From Persicaria tinctoria (Eukaryota > Streptophyta > Magnoliopsida > Caryophyllales > Polygonaceae), in the NCBI GenBank assembly GCA_037127255.1, contig JBANSL010000004.1:21397967-21461966 (forward strand): a stretch of DNA of 64,000 nt, read 5' to 3'. Position numbers and translations under genes: made by a program. Shown here piece by piece: positions 20,800-32,469 of the stretch (within the stretch, counting starts at the first letter, position 1; each line of letters begins with the position of its first letter). Below the pieces are notes generated by a model, which worked only from the letters and a program-made list of their open reading frames with translations, ran no database searches and had not been told where the DNA came from.

Positions 20800-21911
20800 C
20801 TTCGAATGACTGGTAAAACGTCTCGATTTCTGAAAATTTAAACAATTAAGAACTAGTTTAGATCTCCATAATTGGCAAATGAGCATAAATTAAAGTACAC
20901 AATTCCTGCATTATTCTAACCTATAAATATAAAATATGTACATAAATCGATATACAAGTTAATGCAAAACATGGCAAATTAAGGGCACGTCAAATCTACA
21001 TGTTCTTAGGACTTTAAAAGATTCGGCAGAAAGAGTTTGCTGAGTTCTGTGGATGGAGAATGATCAGTGAGAGAGAGGACCAAGCTGGAAAAAGGAATGA
21101 AGAAAGAAGAGAAAAGGTGAAGAGAATCTGCAACGTACGTTATCGGAAGCACATGAAGATTGGCTACGACCAGGTGTTGCGACTGCAGCAGCCTAGTTGC
21201 AACCTCGGCAACATGAAGCCTGGAGAATATTGTCCACGACCATGACAGATGTCGTTAAGAGATGCGATAAAGTCTATCCGGAAGCAAAATACTCTATCCT
21301 AATTTAGTTTTATCTATCTTCTATCCCTAGATTTGGTTGTTTTAGGTCTATTTAAGGATTCATATGCTAGGGTTTTTCATTCATTCAAGAGGACAATTCA
21401 TATTTATTTTGAGAGTTTTGTTCATCATGTGTAAATAAACTCTATGCGTTCCTGCAATTTGAAGCTTTGTTGCCGAATTGTGAGTTCATGAAAAACTAGA
21501 AAAGGGTTTCTATGATTGGTTGGAGTAGTAGCTGAATTAGAACTAGAAAAGGACATTCATAGAAAAACTAAATAAACAAGTGGAATTAAGTCACAAGGAT
21601 CAATTTAACAGAATAAAGCAGATAGTTGTAGGTGGAACTGTTTATCTTCATTGTCTACATCAATTTCTTTTAGTATTGTTTTTACTATTCCACTTTGATA
21701 AAAGACGAATCTTTTGCACTCTAAACACCCCCTAGTTACTAATTTGACAATTAAATCACATCTGAGTTGGTTTTGAGTTGGTTTGAGTTTGTTTGACAGC
21801 AACAACAAATTATCTTTTGTCATGAAACCTGACATGTGTCCTTACCTTCAACTATAAATCTATCTTCTGGCAATCCACATACTTTTCTGTTATTCTTATG
21901 CATTCCTCGTT
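20800..21911. other. Non-coding gap, possible LTR-type leader sequence
   Basis: No supported gene. The part at 21290-21440 (taaggattcatatgctaggg, then a purine-rich attcattcaagagga) resembles transcript-leader sequence of an LTR element, without a partner repeat in view. Confidence 0.3.
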
Positions 21912-21919
21912 ATCTATAT

Positions 21920-22714
21920 TAGGGGTGGAATTGGTACAATACCAATTAGTTTTTGTCGTTACCACGTACCAACCAATTACAATTGGTAATCCTAAAATCC
22001 AAATCATTACCAACCACCGAAGGGGTTGTACCAACTTAATTGGTTACCAATTAAGTTGGTTGGTAATGGTATTTTACCATGTTTTGGGTGTTGGTGAAAA
22101 AAACATTCAAATAATCAAAGACAATACAACTTAAATAAAATTTAAAATTTATAAGTAGCAACAACATAAATACGTAAATTGTTCATACATTTAAGCACAA
22201 AAGCAATAGAAAGACTTAAATTGTCCCGATAATATTTAAAATAACATGTCCACTAGCTTCCGAATAAAATTTAGGTTTTAGTCTGAACCGAAGCCGAGCT
22301 AGTATTCCTCCCTTGATTAAAAACAATTTATAAAAATAACAAATATAAAAAGAAATCAAGTTAATAGGTAATACCATTACCAAAAATAAAATAACAAATA
22401 AAAAAGAAAGAGGAAATACGAAGTACTTATTAACTTGAATAACAAACAAAAATAACAAACAACAAGTCTTATAACCCAAAAAAAAATACTCCAACTTAAT
22501 GTAATCTAAAAACAATTAAAATATAATTAAAAGAATACCTAAATGTATATTGGTAGTAGTTGGTTGGTAATTACCGTACCAACCAATTGTAAATCGGTTG
22601 GTAATGGTAATTCCAACTTTTCCGTTTCGATTACAATTACCGTACCGACTTCTGACAATTGATTCGTTTTGTACGTGTTAGTACGGTTTTCGTGGAAAAT
22701 TTTCCCTAGCACTA
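21920..22714. mobile_element. hAT-like non-autonomous element (795 bp, 8-bp TSD)
   Basis: The element starts taggggtgg and ends ccctagcacta, imperfect inverted ends of hAT type. It is flanked by atctatat (21912-21919) and atctacat (22715-22722), an 8-bp duplication with one mismatch. Near both ends it is packed with ttggta/taccaa sequences that can fold back on each other. No transposase. Confidence 0.68.
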
Positions 22715-22722
22715 ATCTACAT

Positions 22723-23094
22723 GTATCTTTGTTATCCTAAAAGCAAATAAATAACACTAGTAGACAGGTTCAAACCTTTTTTATAAAAGATTTATTGATA
22801 CTTTTAACCACATCCCTGTATACACGTACAAGTCGTGGATTACCAACAGAAAATCCTCTCCCATGACATCCCCACATAAGACCAAACCGATTTCAATTGT
22901 CCTCAATCTACTATGTTTAACAGTTTAGCCTGTTGTCTGCTCTAAGTTGGCGTTGTTAACTTCTTCACCAGCAATATAAAAGAAGCAAAAGGAGTTGTTA
23001 AACTATAATTTATAACTGCTTAATTTGTTCTTCAACTTAAAGATAGCCAAACCATAACACACAGCACATATATAGCAGAAGCTGCAAAAGATAG
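22723..23094. other. Non-coding, includes the GDSL 3' UTR
   Basis: Sequence downstream of the minus-strand GDSL gene; the part nearest 23094 is expected to be its 3' UTR. No other feature is seen. Confidence 0.4.
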
Positions 23095-24459
23095 CTAAAT
23101 AAGAGCCAACTGCTGGAGATTAATGGGGTAGCAATCCGAAGGAGGTCCTGAGAAAGCGCGATGAGCAAGAATAGTGTTGGCAGCCTCGCTAGTATGGTAT
23201 GCATCCCAGAACACATACTCATTCCTGTTAGGACACGGCACCTGGTTCGGTAGGCATGTCATTATCTGACCTTGTCCCAAAGGAGATGAAACTCCGCAAC
23301 ATCCTCTATCTATGACCCTGAATCCGAAATTCCCCGGGTTGTTCAGCACATCCCCAACCGCTCCATACGTGTTTGCATACACGAAGATGGCCGCTGGATG
23401 GTTCCCATTCAGCTGCCCTACCAGAGTCTTGAGGCCCTCGTTGAAGGTGCCCAGCATCTGATTGACTGAATCTGCGCACCTCCCTGGCTGAGCTCGTGGT
23501 GTTGCTCTTTGGTTCGGGATGCACCCCAGCGGCCCCACCCCCGCTATGAAGAACTTCCTCAATCCCAATCCATAGAGCGCTAATAGCTGTTCACTGTATT
23601 GATTCAACAGAAGATTCCCAAACTGCACTGGATTATATCTGTTGCTGCTCGTGTAGAGCGTAGGCATCAGGTAATTGTTGATGTAGTCGTTGCTTCCGAA
23701 TGACATGAACACTATCGATTTAGCGAGATACTCGCTCAGGTTTATTGCCTTGGATTGAGCCATGCTTCTTAGCTGATCCAAGGTCCTCTCGAAGCTTACT
23801 ACCTGGCCATTCAGGCTGTACCGATCCCCCTGTACATGCATCCAACTCGAAAGATTGAATTCATAATCTCAAACCGATACCAAAATCGAAAAACCATATA
23901 AGAGACGGTATATTAATATTACCCAATGTCTTCCGGTTTCATCAAGAATGCCTCCTGCAGCTGAAGCATAGTTGACTCCTCTAAGAATTTTGTCTCCAGT
24001 GGTTGAAGGATCTGCGAATGCTGGAAGATATGGTAACCCCAGCAGCTCTCCTACAAATTAATTAATTTAGACACCAAACCAATTAGATTTGAATCTCAAA
24101 TCGAAAAAATGTATGATGGAATGAAATAGTTAAAGCATAAGAATCAACAGACCTAAAATATCAGCAACAGTGTTGCCATTGCAAAATCTACCGGTGGTGC
24201 CGGCTTTGAAATCACATCCATAGGGCCAGTAGTTTGCCTTAGCGATGGAATTGAGGAAGTTGTTATTACCGGCATCGACCAAAGAGTCTCCGAAGATGAA
24301 CATGGCAGGAACGCCTCCTCCATTAGCTTTCGCAACGCTGTAGGCTAATAATAATGTGACAAGATTGACGAAGAGGAGAAGCCCCGACGAATGAGTAGCT
24401 CTAGATCGAGTGAAGCTGACAGCAGTACAGCCATATATCATCTTCATAAGCTCTATCAC
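23095..24459 (-). CDS. GDSL esterase/lipase, three exons
   Basis: Exons on the minus strand: 24459-24153, 24050-23923 and 23829-23095, with GT-AG introns of 102 and 93 bp. The joined frame is 389 residues, the usual size for this family. An N-terminal hydrophobic segment (about 26-46) is a predicted secretion signal. Block I FIFGDSLVDAGNNN places the nucleophile at Ser59; the block II Gly is near 95; block III GSNDYINNY lies at 190-198 with Asn192; block V gives Asp354 and His357 in WDAYH. The full catalytic set is present, so it should be a secreted SGNH hydrolase acting on lipid or ester substrates that cannot be named. It most resembles the Arabidopsis At1g71250 type, from memory of that family. 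An ATG at residue 5 or 7 could be the true start. A TRIM insertion begins 301 bp upstream. Confidence 0.94.
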
Positions 24460-24503
24460 AATACAAAGGAAAGAATTGTTGTTGGTAATATGCCTCCGAT
24501 CCT

Positions 24504-24515
24504 TTGTATTTAAGG
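24504..24515 (-). promoter_or_regulatory. Possible TATA element of the GDSL gene
   Basis: On the minus strand, CTTAAATACAAA lies about 45-55 bp before the first ATG. It is the best TATA-like match nearby. If used, the 5' UTR would be very short, which favours the internal ATGs at residue 5 or 7 as the start. Confidence 0.3.
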
Positions 24516-24759
24516 ACAGACTGGCCCTCCCTCCGAGACGGATGCATCCCGTCTATGCGTCGCCTTAGCAATGAAAAATGTGAAACCGCCGACTTGAATG
24601 GAATGGAGATTATGGAGTGATGAGCAAAGGCAAGTGTGATGCGTTATCCCGGCGGCACCTTTGTTTGTATTCCTGAGTTTGGGTGATTTTCGTGCTTTTG
24701 CTTCCGTAACCTCCCGTCTTTTTAATTTGTTTCCTCCTGGTTTCACGCAAATAAATATG

Positions 24760-25310
24760 TGTTGAGAGAATGAGATGTGAAGAGACCAAAAAGAGTCCCA
24801 CATCGATAGTTTGAACAAAGAAGCCTTAGTATATAACCTAGTGGGTTACCCCACCTAACGCCAATTGGTTTTAGGATGGACCCCGCTCGGCTTATGTGCT
24901 AGGCTATTAGTGCGTAGGCGCACGCGTGCACACGACCCCCCGATCTCGAGTCCCAACGGACTTCAGTATGGTATCAGAGCGGAAAAGCCAAACGGCCCGA
25001 CTCTCGATCCTGGGCTAGCTAAAAAGAGAATGAGATGCTAGACCCAATGTCCAAGTGTCAACTAGAGGCGAAAAACGACCCTAGTTGCACTTGCGGGGGC
25101 GTGTTGAGAGAATGAGATGTGAAGAGACCAAAAAGAGTCCCACATCGATAGTTTGAACAAAGAAGCCTTAGTATATAACCTAGTGGGTTACCCCACCTAA
25201 CGCCAATTGGTTTTAGGATGGACCCCGCTCGGCTTATGTGCTAGGCTATTAGTGCGTAGGCGCACGCGTGCACACGACCCCCCGATCTCGAGTCCCAACG
25301 GACTTCAGTA
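24760..25310 (+). mobile_element. TRIM element with identical 209-bp LTRs and 5-bp TSD
   Basis: LTR 24760-24968 and LTR 25102-25310 are the same length and showed no difference when read side by side. They begin TGTTGAGAG. The first is followed immediately by TGGTATCAGAGC (24969-24980), the tRNA-Met-type primer site; the second is preceded by the purine-rich tgcgggggcg. atatg flanks the element at 24755-24759 and 25311-25315. The interior is only 133 bp and non-coding. This defines a terminal-repeat retrotransposon in miniature that must be mobilised in trans; identical LTRs imply a recent insertion. It sits just upstream of the GDSL gene, in divergent orientation. Confidence 0.93.
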
Positions 25311-25417
25311 ATATGCCTATTTGTTTCCATTTATGGCAATTTGTTACAATCTCGTTTCTTGCTTGATCATCCATACTCCATAGGGCGGGCTAGTGTGATG
25401 ACGCATGAGGTTGCAAT

Positions 25418-25853
25418 CAGTGGCGGATCCTGAGACGGTTGATTGAGGGGGCGGAATATTACCATAAAAAAAAAATTCATGTTCTTTTCCGAAAAATCAT
25501 CCGGATATGTAACTAGAATAAAAACATAAACTGTGCATGTTTTATTTAATTGTTTTCAAATATTTCAATATAACCTCCTAATTTGAAGTTTTTGGGTATA
25601 ATTATATTATTAATGCATGAAGTTTAACAAAGGATAATTACGATAAAGTATATCAGTTTGGTAATTGATATAAGAAATAATTTACATATGTTCAGTCCTG
25701 AAAATTTAAATGTTTATAACTTTTTGCTCAGATATCGGATCTGAGCTTATAATATATCAAATCGAAGCTATCGACGAGAGGAATATGTATGTTAAATTTT
25801 ATTTTTGATTGGGGGACGACTGTCACCTCTGGCCCTAAAGAGGATCCGCCTGT
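25418..25853. mobile_element. Short MULE-like element (436 bp, 9-bp TSD)
   Basis: Left end cagtggcggatcc and right end ggatccgcctgt are inverted repeats. ggttgcaat is duplicated exactly at 25409-25417 and 25854-25862. A 9-bp duplication points to the Mutator superfamily. The interior is AT-rich and without a transposase. Confidence 0.8.
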
Positions 25854-26273
25854 GGTTGCAATACAATCGTTTCTTGCTTAATCTTTACTCCATCCATTTC
25901 ATTTGTTATTTTTCATTGATGAACTTTAGCTCAAGTGGTTAATTTGCGTCTAGTGCTGCAGTAACGCTAAATCTACGCCTCACATTTTGATTTGGGGTGT
26001 ATATATTTAATTACTTGCATGTTCTATTGCCTAATGCACGAAATAATGCAGTGATCAATGTTTAACACCCTTACTATACTATACATGACCCCAAAAAAAA
26101 TGTTTAAACACCCTTACTTCACAAGCATCTTGTCGCGTAGTAAGTGTTTGATGATCAACATCAACACACCTTCACAATCCACATTCCACACTGCTTGGTT
26201 ACTACTGATTTTAAAAAACATCATGCATGCAACTTTAATTTTATTGTTACGGTGAACATTTTGGGGATATTTT

Positions 26274-26823
26274 TGTTGGGAATAAAAAGAATCCCTCCCA
26301 CATCGGTGGTTGAGGATATAACAAAACCAAAATATAAGGGTGGGTGAAGCCCCTACACATTGGCTTAAGCTTTTGTGTAAAGTGGTGGATCCCGACCTTA
26401 TAAACAAAAATAAAATAAACCCGACACGACTCCCGATTTGACACGACCCGGCTCGGGATTCTCGAAATCTCACATGGTATCAGAGCAGGTCCGAGTCGGG
26501 TCGGTTTTCCTGGCTTCGGGGTAGGCTAAAAGAGATTGAGATGTCGAATCCCGTCGTAAAAAACCGGGCGAGCTATAAAGAGATTGAGAGTCTCGACTCG
26601 GAAAGAAAGAAAAAAAAAAGAAGAATTGTTCAAGTGTCAACCCGATCCAGGCGGGTTGCACTTGAGGGGGCAAAACCAAAATATAAGGGTGGGTGAAGCC
26701 CCTACACATTGGCTTAAGCTTTTGTGTAAAGTGGTGGATCCCGACCTTATAAACAAAAATAAAATAAACCCGACACGACTCCCGATTTGACACGACCCGG
26801 CTCGGGATTCTCGAAATCTCACA
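26274..26823 (+). mobile_element. Second TRIM element, 3' LTR lacking its first 48 bp
   Basis: LTR 26274-26474 (TGTTGGGA to TCACA) is followed directly by the primer site TGGTATCAGAGC at 26475-26486. The 3' LTR spans 26671-26823; it matches the last 153 bp of the first LTR with no difference seen, but its first 48 bp are missing. A purine run, cttgaggggg, lies directly before it. atttt flanks the whole element (26269-26273 and 26824-26828), so insertion was normal. The family is related to, but distinct from, the TRIM at 24760. Confidence 0.88.
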
Positions 26824-26828
26824 ATTTT

Positions 26829-27640
26829 GATGGTTTGTACTTTGGGGTGTAGTGATACATGCATGGTAGATGATGATAGAATTAAAGTTGGTGATATAAT
26901 GAATTGGTTTTGCATTTAAAATTAATATTTAAATAAGAACTAAAATTTATGCATGTTATCTTTTGAATTGATTTCATTAGTTCTCTGTTTGCTCGTTTTG
27001 ACATTATTCATAGTGATAAATGGACTTTTCATGTTGTTCAGTCGGAATGATTTTCATTATGTGATTGTGTTATCTTATTGCCTCTTCTCTGTGCCTCCCC
27101 CCCGATGAAAGAGATAGGTTGTATTTTTTAAAAAAAAGAAAATTAATAAGTTAGAGCAAGCTCAACAAATCTCTAAAATAGAGAAAAGGGAAAGTTATAG
27201 AGCAAAAAGTCATTTTTTCACCCCAACAGTTTTCGTAAACCCATTTGTAAAATAGAGAAATTGAATGAGAGATGAAAAAAATCTCTAAATTTGGAGGAAG
27301 AGAGTTAATCTCTATAATGCCATGTTTCCCTTTTTGCACTACTGTTTGTTGGTAAAAAGGGGAAGGGAAAGATCATGAGTTCAAACCTAATTGCTTGCCT
27401 TTTTGCACTACTTTTTATTCCTATCAAATCTTCCATATTATAAATGTCATGTTTAAATCAAATTATATATATATATATATTTTATTTTCATAAGATTATT
27501 CATTATGTTACACATATATTTAAAAAATTCTTCTAATTTTTATTCATATGAATTTTTTTTACTATCAATGTCATATTTAAATCACAATTTATGAGTTTTT
27601 TTGTCACACTTTCAATCCTATCAATTTTTTTCCATTTACA
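26829..27640. other. AT-rich non-coding gap
   Basis: No gene is supported. The stretch 27150-27320 is rich in aatctctaaaatagag-like repeats in both orientations and resembles a decayed MITE, but termini and TSD could not be set. A short TA microsatellite lies at about 27464-27480. Confidence 0.35.
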
Positions 27641-27645
27641 AACAA

Positions 27646-30100
27646 TAACAACAACAACCCAGTTAATCCCGCAATAAAGCGGGGTCTGGGGGGCCAAGAT
27701 GTATGCACTCGTACCCCGAACAAGTCGGGAGAGTGTTTCCGATAGTCCCAGAACAATAGGACAATAGAACCACATATATAGTAATAGGACTCAGAGAAGG
27801 GAGCAGAGAGAGCAGGGAATAAGAAGGGGGAGGGACAGGGAAGAAGCATGAAAGTAAACAATGGCACGAGGACCGAACTCTAATAAAAACCATAACATAA
27901 GACGCTAGACACCAGCAGCTCGGATGCTCCTTCTCCAGTGGTCTCTGTCCGAAGTCATATCCTCCGAAAGGTTCAGCAGATTGAGATCGTGTCTGATAAC
28001 CTCCAACCAGCTCTTCTTAGATCTACCTCTCCCCCCCACGGAAATCTTCTAAATTTAGAAATTCACAACTCCGAACCGGAGCCGAAGCGGATCTCCTACT
28101 GACGTGCCCAAACCAACGTAATCTGGACTCACGCAATTTATCCACAATACTCGCAACTCTAACCTCTCTCCTGATGTCAGCATTTCGGATTCTGTTGAGT
28201 CTCGTGTGCCCCGTCATCCATCTCAACATTCTCATCTCTGCAACTGACATCTTCTCTTCTTGCACTTTAGTAATAGGCCAACACTTCGAGTCATACAACA
28301 AGGTCGGTCTAACAACCGCTTTATAAAATTTTCCCTTCAGTTTAGCTGGGACTTTTTTGTCACAAAGCACCCCCGACGCTCTTCTCCATCTTAGCCACCC
28401 AGTCTGAACTCGATTCTCGATATCTCTATCAATACCCCCATCACTCTAAACGTACGAACCCAAGTACTTGAAAAACTCCTTCTTGAGGACTGTAACCTCC
28501 CCCAAAGCAACTGTGGATCCCTGATCATACCCCTCTCCAAAGCTAAACCGAACATACTCGGTCTTGGTCCTACTCAATCTGAGACCCTGGGACTCTAGCA
28601 CCACCCTCCAGTTTTCAAGCATGCGAGCCAAACCCGCTCTTGAGTTGTCCACAAGCACAATGTCATCTGCAAACAACATACACCATGGGATCTCTTCTTG
28701 GAGTGGGGCAGACAGACAATCCATGACAAGAGTGGAAAGAAACGGAATGAGAGCTGAAGCGTGATGAAGCCCCACCCGAACATGGAAGTACTCAGAATCT
28801 CCACACGGCGATCTAACACTAGTCAAAGAACCCTCATACATATCTCTGATAACTCTGATATACGTCCCAGGCACTCCTTACTCAACCAGGCAACTCCAAA
28901 CCAAGTCTCTCCAAACTTTGTCATATGCCTTGTCTATATCGATGAATGCCATATGCAAATCATTTCTCCTATCTCTGTGCATCTCGATCAAACGCCTGAG
29001 CAAGTGGATAGCTTCCATAGCATATCTATCAGGCATGAAGCCAAATTGGTTCTCAGAGACCTGCACCAACTTCATAAGTCTTACCTCTAAAACTCTTTCC
29101 CATAATTTCATCGTGTGACTCAAAAGCTTGATTCCTCTGTAGTTGCTGCAACACTGGACATCACCCTTGTTTTTGTAGACCAACACCAATTTACTAAGTC
29201 TCCATTCTGCTGGCATTTTACCCGAACTTAAGATGGCATTGAAAAGCGAAGTTAGCCAAATCAAACCTTTAGCCCCTAACCATTTCCAAACTTCCCCCGG
29301 GATATCATCTAGACCAGAAGCTCTGTTGTTCTTTGACCTACATAAAGCTCCTTTAACCTCCTCAATAGTGATGCGACGGTGGAAGCCAAAGTCAATACGC
29401 TCTGCGAACCTGAGACTCTACTCGGAGGGGAGGAAATCCTCATTAAGTAATTCTGAGAAGTATCTCTATCATCTCTCCTTGATCTGTTGATCTTCAACCA
29501 ACACTTGGGCACTCTCATCTTTGATACATCTGATGCTGTCTATATCTCTGCTCAATCTCTCTCTCTAACGAGCCAAACGGTAGAGAACCTGCTCCCCTCC
29601 CTTCTGATCTAAGGCCTTGTACAAACAATCAAAGGACTTGTCTTTCGCCTTAGCTACTGCTCACTTGGCCTCACTCTTTGCCACATTGTACCTGAACCTT
29701 AGCTCTATACTCTCTTCTCCAGGGCCTCTGTGTAGCCACTTGCGAAACGCTACTTGCTTCTCCCTCACTTTTCCCTTCACATCATCACTCCACCAATCTG
29801 CGCCCCGATTGGGCCCTTGACCGCCTTTAGACACACCCAACACCTCCCGGCCAACTCTGCGAATACAACCAGCCAAACGGCTCCACATCGTGTCAGCACT
29901 GCCCTACAACTCACTAATCCCCTCCTGTTCAGCAGCCTGCCACACCTTCTCTTTGAAAACAGACCCAGTAGATTCTGAGAGGCGCCACCACGTGATTTTC
30001 GTGGACTGGATATGCTTTTTCTTACGAAATCGACCATGCACCATAAGGTCCAAGGCCAAAAGATGATAGGGCGTGGAGAGACCCCCAAAGGGGATCATTT
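27646..30100 (-). mobile_element. 5'-truncated RTE-type LINE
   Basis: On the minus strand the element ends in a (TTG)n-type tail, seen as caacaacaac at 27646-27657. The coding part begins near 30100, inside the linker after the endonuclease, so the endonuclease itself is absent. Reverse transcriptase motifs are FIDIDKAYDKV (near 28925) and LFADDIVLV (near 28670). The C-terminal LRWFGHVSRR near 28100 is the signature of plant RTE-like elements. A 7-bp ttacaaa occurs next to both ends (27633-27639 and about 30129-30135) and may be the target duplication. Confidence 0.82.
28023..29888 (-). pseudogene. RTE LINE reverse transcriptase, broken
   Basis: The stretches 29264-28878, 28874-28446 and 28370-28023 are one frame interrupted by TGA at 28878-28880, TAG at 28446-28448 and other breaks; 29888-29661 covers the linker before the RT domain. 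Thumb and C-terminal parts (FKYLGS; KFYKAVVRP) are present. The catalytic Asp pair of the FADD box is intact, but the scattered stops make it non-functional. Confidence 0.8.
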
Positions 30101-30369
30101 TACAATCTCTGCAGTTCCGTCTGTCTTCCTTACAAATGAAACATTATTTAAAAGATTTATAATTTTCTTTCAATATTTTAAAAAAAGTTTTAATCATGCG
30201 TTTCCCACATCATGCTTCCCTTCTATCACAACTTTCTTACGTGTATCTTTTTCATCTTTATTCTTGTTTTATTTTTATTTTTCAAATTAGAGTTTCTAGA
30301 GTGTGTTATCTTTTTTCCTTATACCTTTGTACGTTTCTGTGGAGTCGTGTCCGTCTTTGATGTCATGTC

Positions 30370-30485
30370 ATGGATCACTAGGAAACACCCTATCAACCTA
30401 GTCGGGGCAAGGGTGCGTACAACTCGACCCCCTAAACTCTGCTCTGAGCGGGATATACTGCACTTGTTGTTGTTGTTGTTGTTTG
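30370..30485 (+). repeat. RTE-type 3' tail, plus strand
   Basis: This short segment (gtcggggcaagggtgcgtac, then a ccgctc-like block, then (TTG)n at 30463-30482) is homologous to the 3' end of the minus-strand RTE LINE at 27646 but runs the other way. It is either a severely truncated second RTE insertion or a SINE sharing the RTE tail. 30100-30370 between them is AT-rich and unassigned. Confidence 0.6.
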
Positions 30486-30715
30486 TTATGAATTTTTGTA
30501 ATAAAAGATCATATTTATATCAATATTTATGGTTGTCTTTCAATATATATTTTTAAAAAAAATCTTTATTATATATACCGAGATTTTTTTTCCGAAACAA
30601 AAATTTCGTCATTACATCTACAGAGACTCTTTGAAAGAAAAAAATTATAGCAATTGAAGTTGGCACTGGATGACATCATACTTATGACATCTATAGAGAC
30701 TCTTTGAGTCGCCAT

Positions 30716-31050
30716 TACTAACCAACTCAACAAGAAGTTTGCTATGACTAATCTCGAGCCTCTCAGTTTCTTATTGGGAGTCCCAAATCCTGATTGATAT
30801 GGGTATGTCTTATTTCACTCATATGAGAAATCTGCAAAGGAGATTGTTGCCAAGACAAATATGGCTTATTTCTCTCATGGTAATGCTACTTTTGGCCTCA
30901 CTATCATTATATCCCATTAGCTTCCCTTTTATCCATGGTTGCTTACTTGGATGCTAACTAGGCTGGTTGTCCAAACACCAGACGGTCTACGTTAGAATAC
31001 TGCATGTTCCTTAATGACTCTATTTTGACATGATCATTTAAGAGAAAATT
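30716..31050 (+). pseudogene. Degenerate copia reverse transcriptase / RNase H remnant (unit 1)
   Basis: Broken frames read NKKFAMTNLEPLSFLLGVP, then EKSAKEIVAKTNMA, then AYLDAN*AGCPNTRR and EYCMFLNDS. These match the end of copia reverse transcriptase (FALTDLGPLSFFLG type) and the RNase H AYSDADWAGCPDTRRST motif. Stops and frameshifts are frequent, so this is an old relic. The diverged TRIM/LTR-like sequence at 31165-31490 that follows may be related to it. Confidence 0.7.
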
Positions 31051-31164
31051 AATGAATATTGGAAGAAATTATAATTAGTTGAATGGGTGTTAATATATAT
31101 TTTTTTAAACAAAAAAATATTGTATATATTATAGTGGTAGTTATATAAGGTTGAACATCCCATG

Positions 31165-31490
31165 TGTCCAAGCCTCAACTAGAGGTAAAAGACCGTAGTT
31201 GCACATGTGGAGGTGTGTTGAGAGGTGTGAGACAAAATTTTTTAGTATAACAAGCCTTATTACATACGTTGATAGACTACTCCTATTACTAATTGCACGT
31301 GTAGGTGCTTGTTAATTGAGAGATGGTAAAAGATCCGAAAAGAGATTCTCATATCGAAAGTTAAACATAATAAGTATTAATATATAACGTTGTGTTATTT
31401 ATCCAATTTGCAATTGATTTTGTGATGAACCTTGCTCAACTTATGTGTAAACTACTAGCGTGACGTTACATATAAAACATCACTAAGAGT
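31165..31490 (+). repeat. Old TRIM/LTR relic (unit 1)
   Basis: gtccaagcctcaactagagg, then a tagttgcacatgtggaggtg-like PPT region, then tgttgagaggtgtgagac parallels the interior and 3' LTR of the intact TRIM at 24760-25310, with heavy divergence. Its counterpart in unit 2 is at about 45350-45720. Confidence 0.6.
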
Positions 31491-31789
31491 CTAAGACGCA
31501 ATTTATCACCAAAAATAAGAATGCGAGCTTGCTTGGCTAATGGCTATATAGTCAACAAAGCATCAAGCAAATAGGCGAAGGCTTAATATACGACGTATGT
31601 TGAGATATATAAATGGACATCCCGATACTTGGGCCTTATGTTTCACAAGGGCCCATTTGGCCCATAGGATTTCAGGTTGGCACTTCAATCAAAGCTCCAT
31701 TAAATATAAAATATACTCCGTACTACATGCGTTTCGTAAAATGAAGTTGTAGCCGGCGCTGCTCCCTCCTTTATCGTCTGCCTTTTTTC

Positions 31790-32469
31790 TAGGGGTGTTC
31801 ATAACCGGGTACTCGACACGACACGGTTAATCGTGTCGGGTACCCGGTAAGAAATTGGTCCAAATTGCCGATCCGAATACGAACCGGTAAGAATATATTC
31901 GTGTCGTGTCGGATACCCGATATAAATTAAATTCAATTTCTTTTTTTTATTTTATTTAATAAAATTTATTTTTAAAGTGGAGGTGATGGTGAATCAAACC
32001 CTGACCATCCCACAATTGCGTCCAACACCTCCATTCACTACTACCAACTAACTGGGCAAGCGCCCATTTATGTCCAGATTGGATATTAATTATGTTTCAT
32101 CTTTCACTTTATTGCCATTAATGCAAAAAATTCAAAATGAGGAGCATTTTTAACGCGGAATCGAACCCCGAACCACTTGGATACGTGCCCGCCAGTTTAC
32201 CACCTGGGCAAGTTGAACATTGATATTTTTTAAAGAATATATTATACTAATCCTATAAAAATTATATATTTAATTTTTTTTTAAAAATAAACGGTTCGTG
32301 TCGTATCCGACAACGGGATTTGCCCGATCCGAACACGAACCGTTTATTTTCGTGTTTTACCGGTTCGTGTCATTTTCGTGTCGTGTCATTTTCGGTTCGT
32401 ATTTTTTCGTGTCGTATCGCCGTGTTTTCGTGTCAGGTCAGTCGTGTCGGATTTTTTTGCACGCCCCTC
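31790..32469. mobile_element. hAT-like element (680 bp, 8-bp TSD)
   Basis: It starts taggggtgttc, ends gcacgcccctc, and is flanked by cttttttc at 31782-31789 and 32470-32477. Unit 2 of the duplication continues across this point without it (around 46148), giving an empty site. Subterminal regions are rich in cgtgtcg/cgacacg in opposite orientations. No transposase is present. Confidence 0.88.

Noticed and set aside
24760..25310. Cassandra-type TRIM (5S rRNA-bearing LTR)
   Set aside because: The LTR carries no 5S rRNA-like box A/box C promoter sequence.
27150..27340. MITE with aatctctaaaatagag repeats
   Set aside because: Inverted ends and a target duplication could not be located, so it was left as part of a gap.
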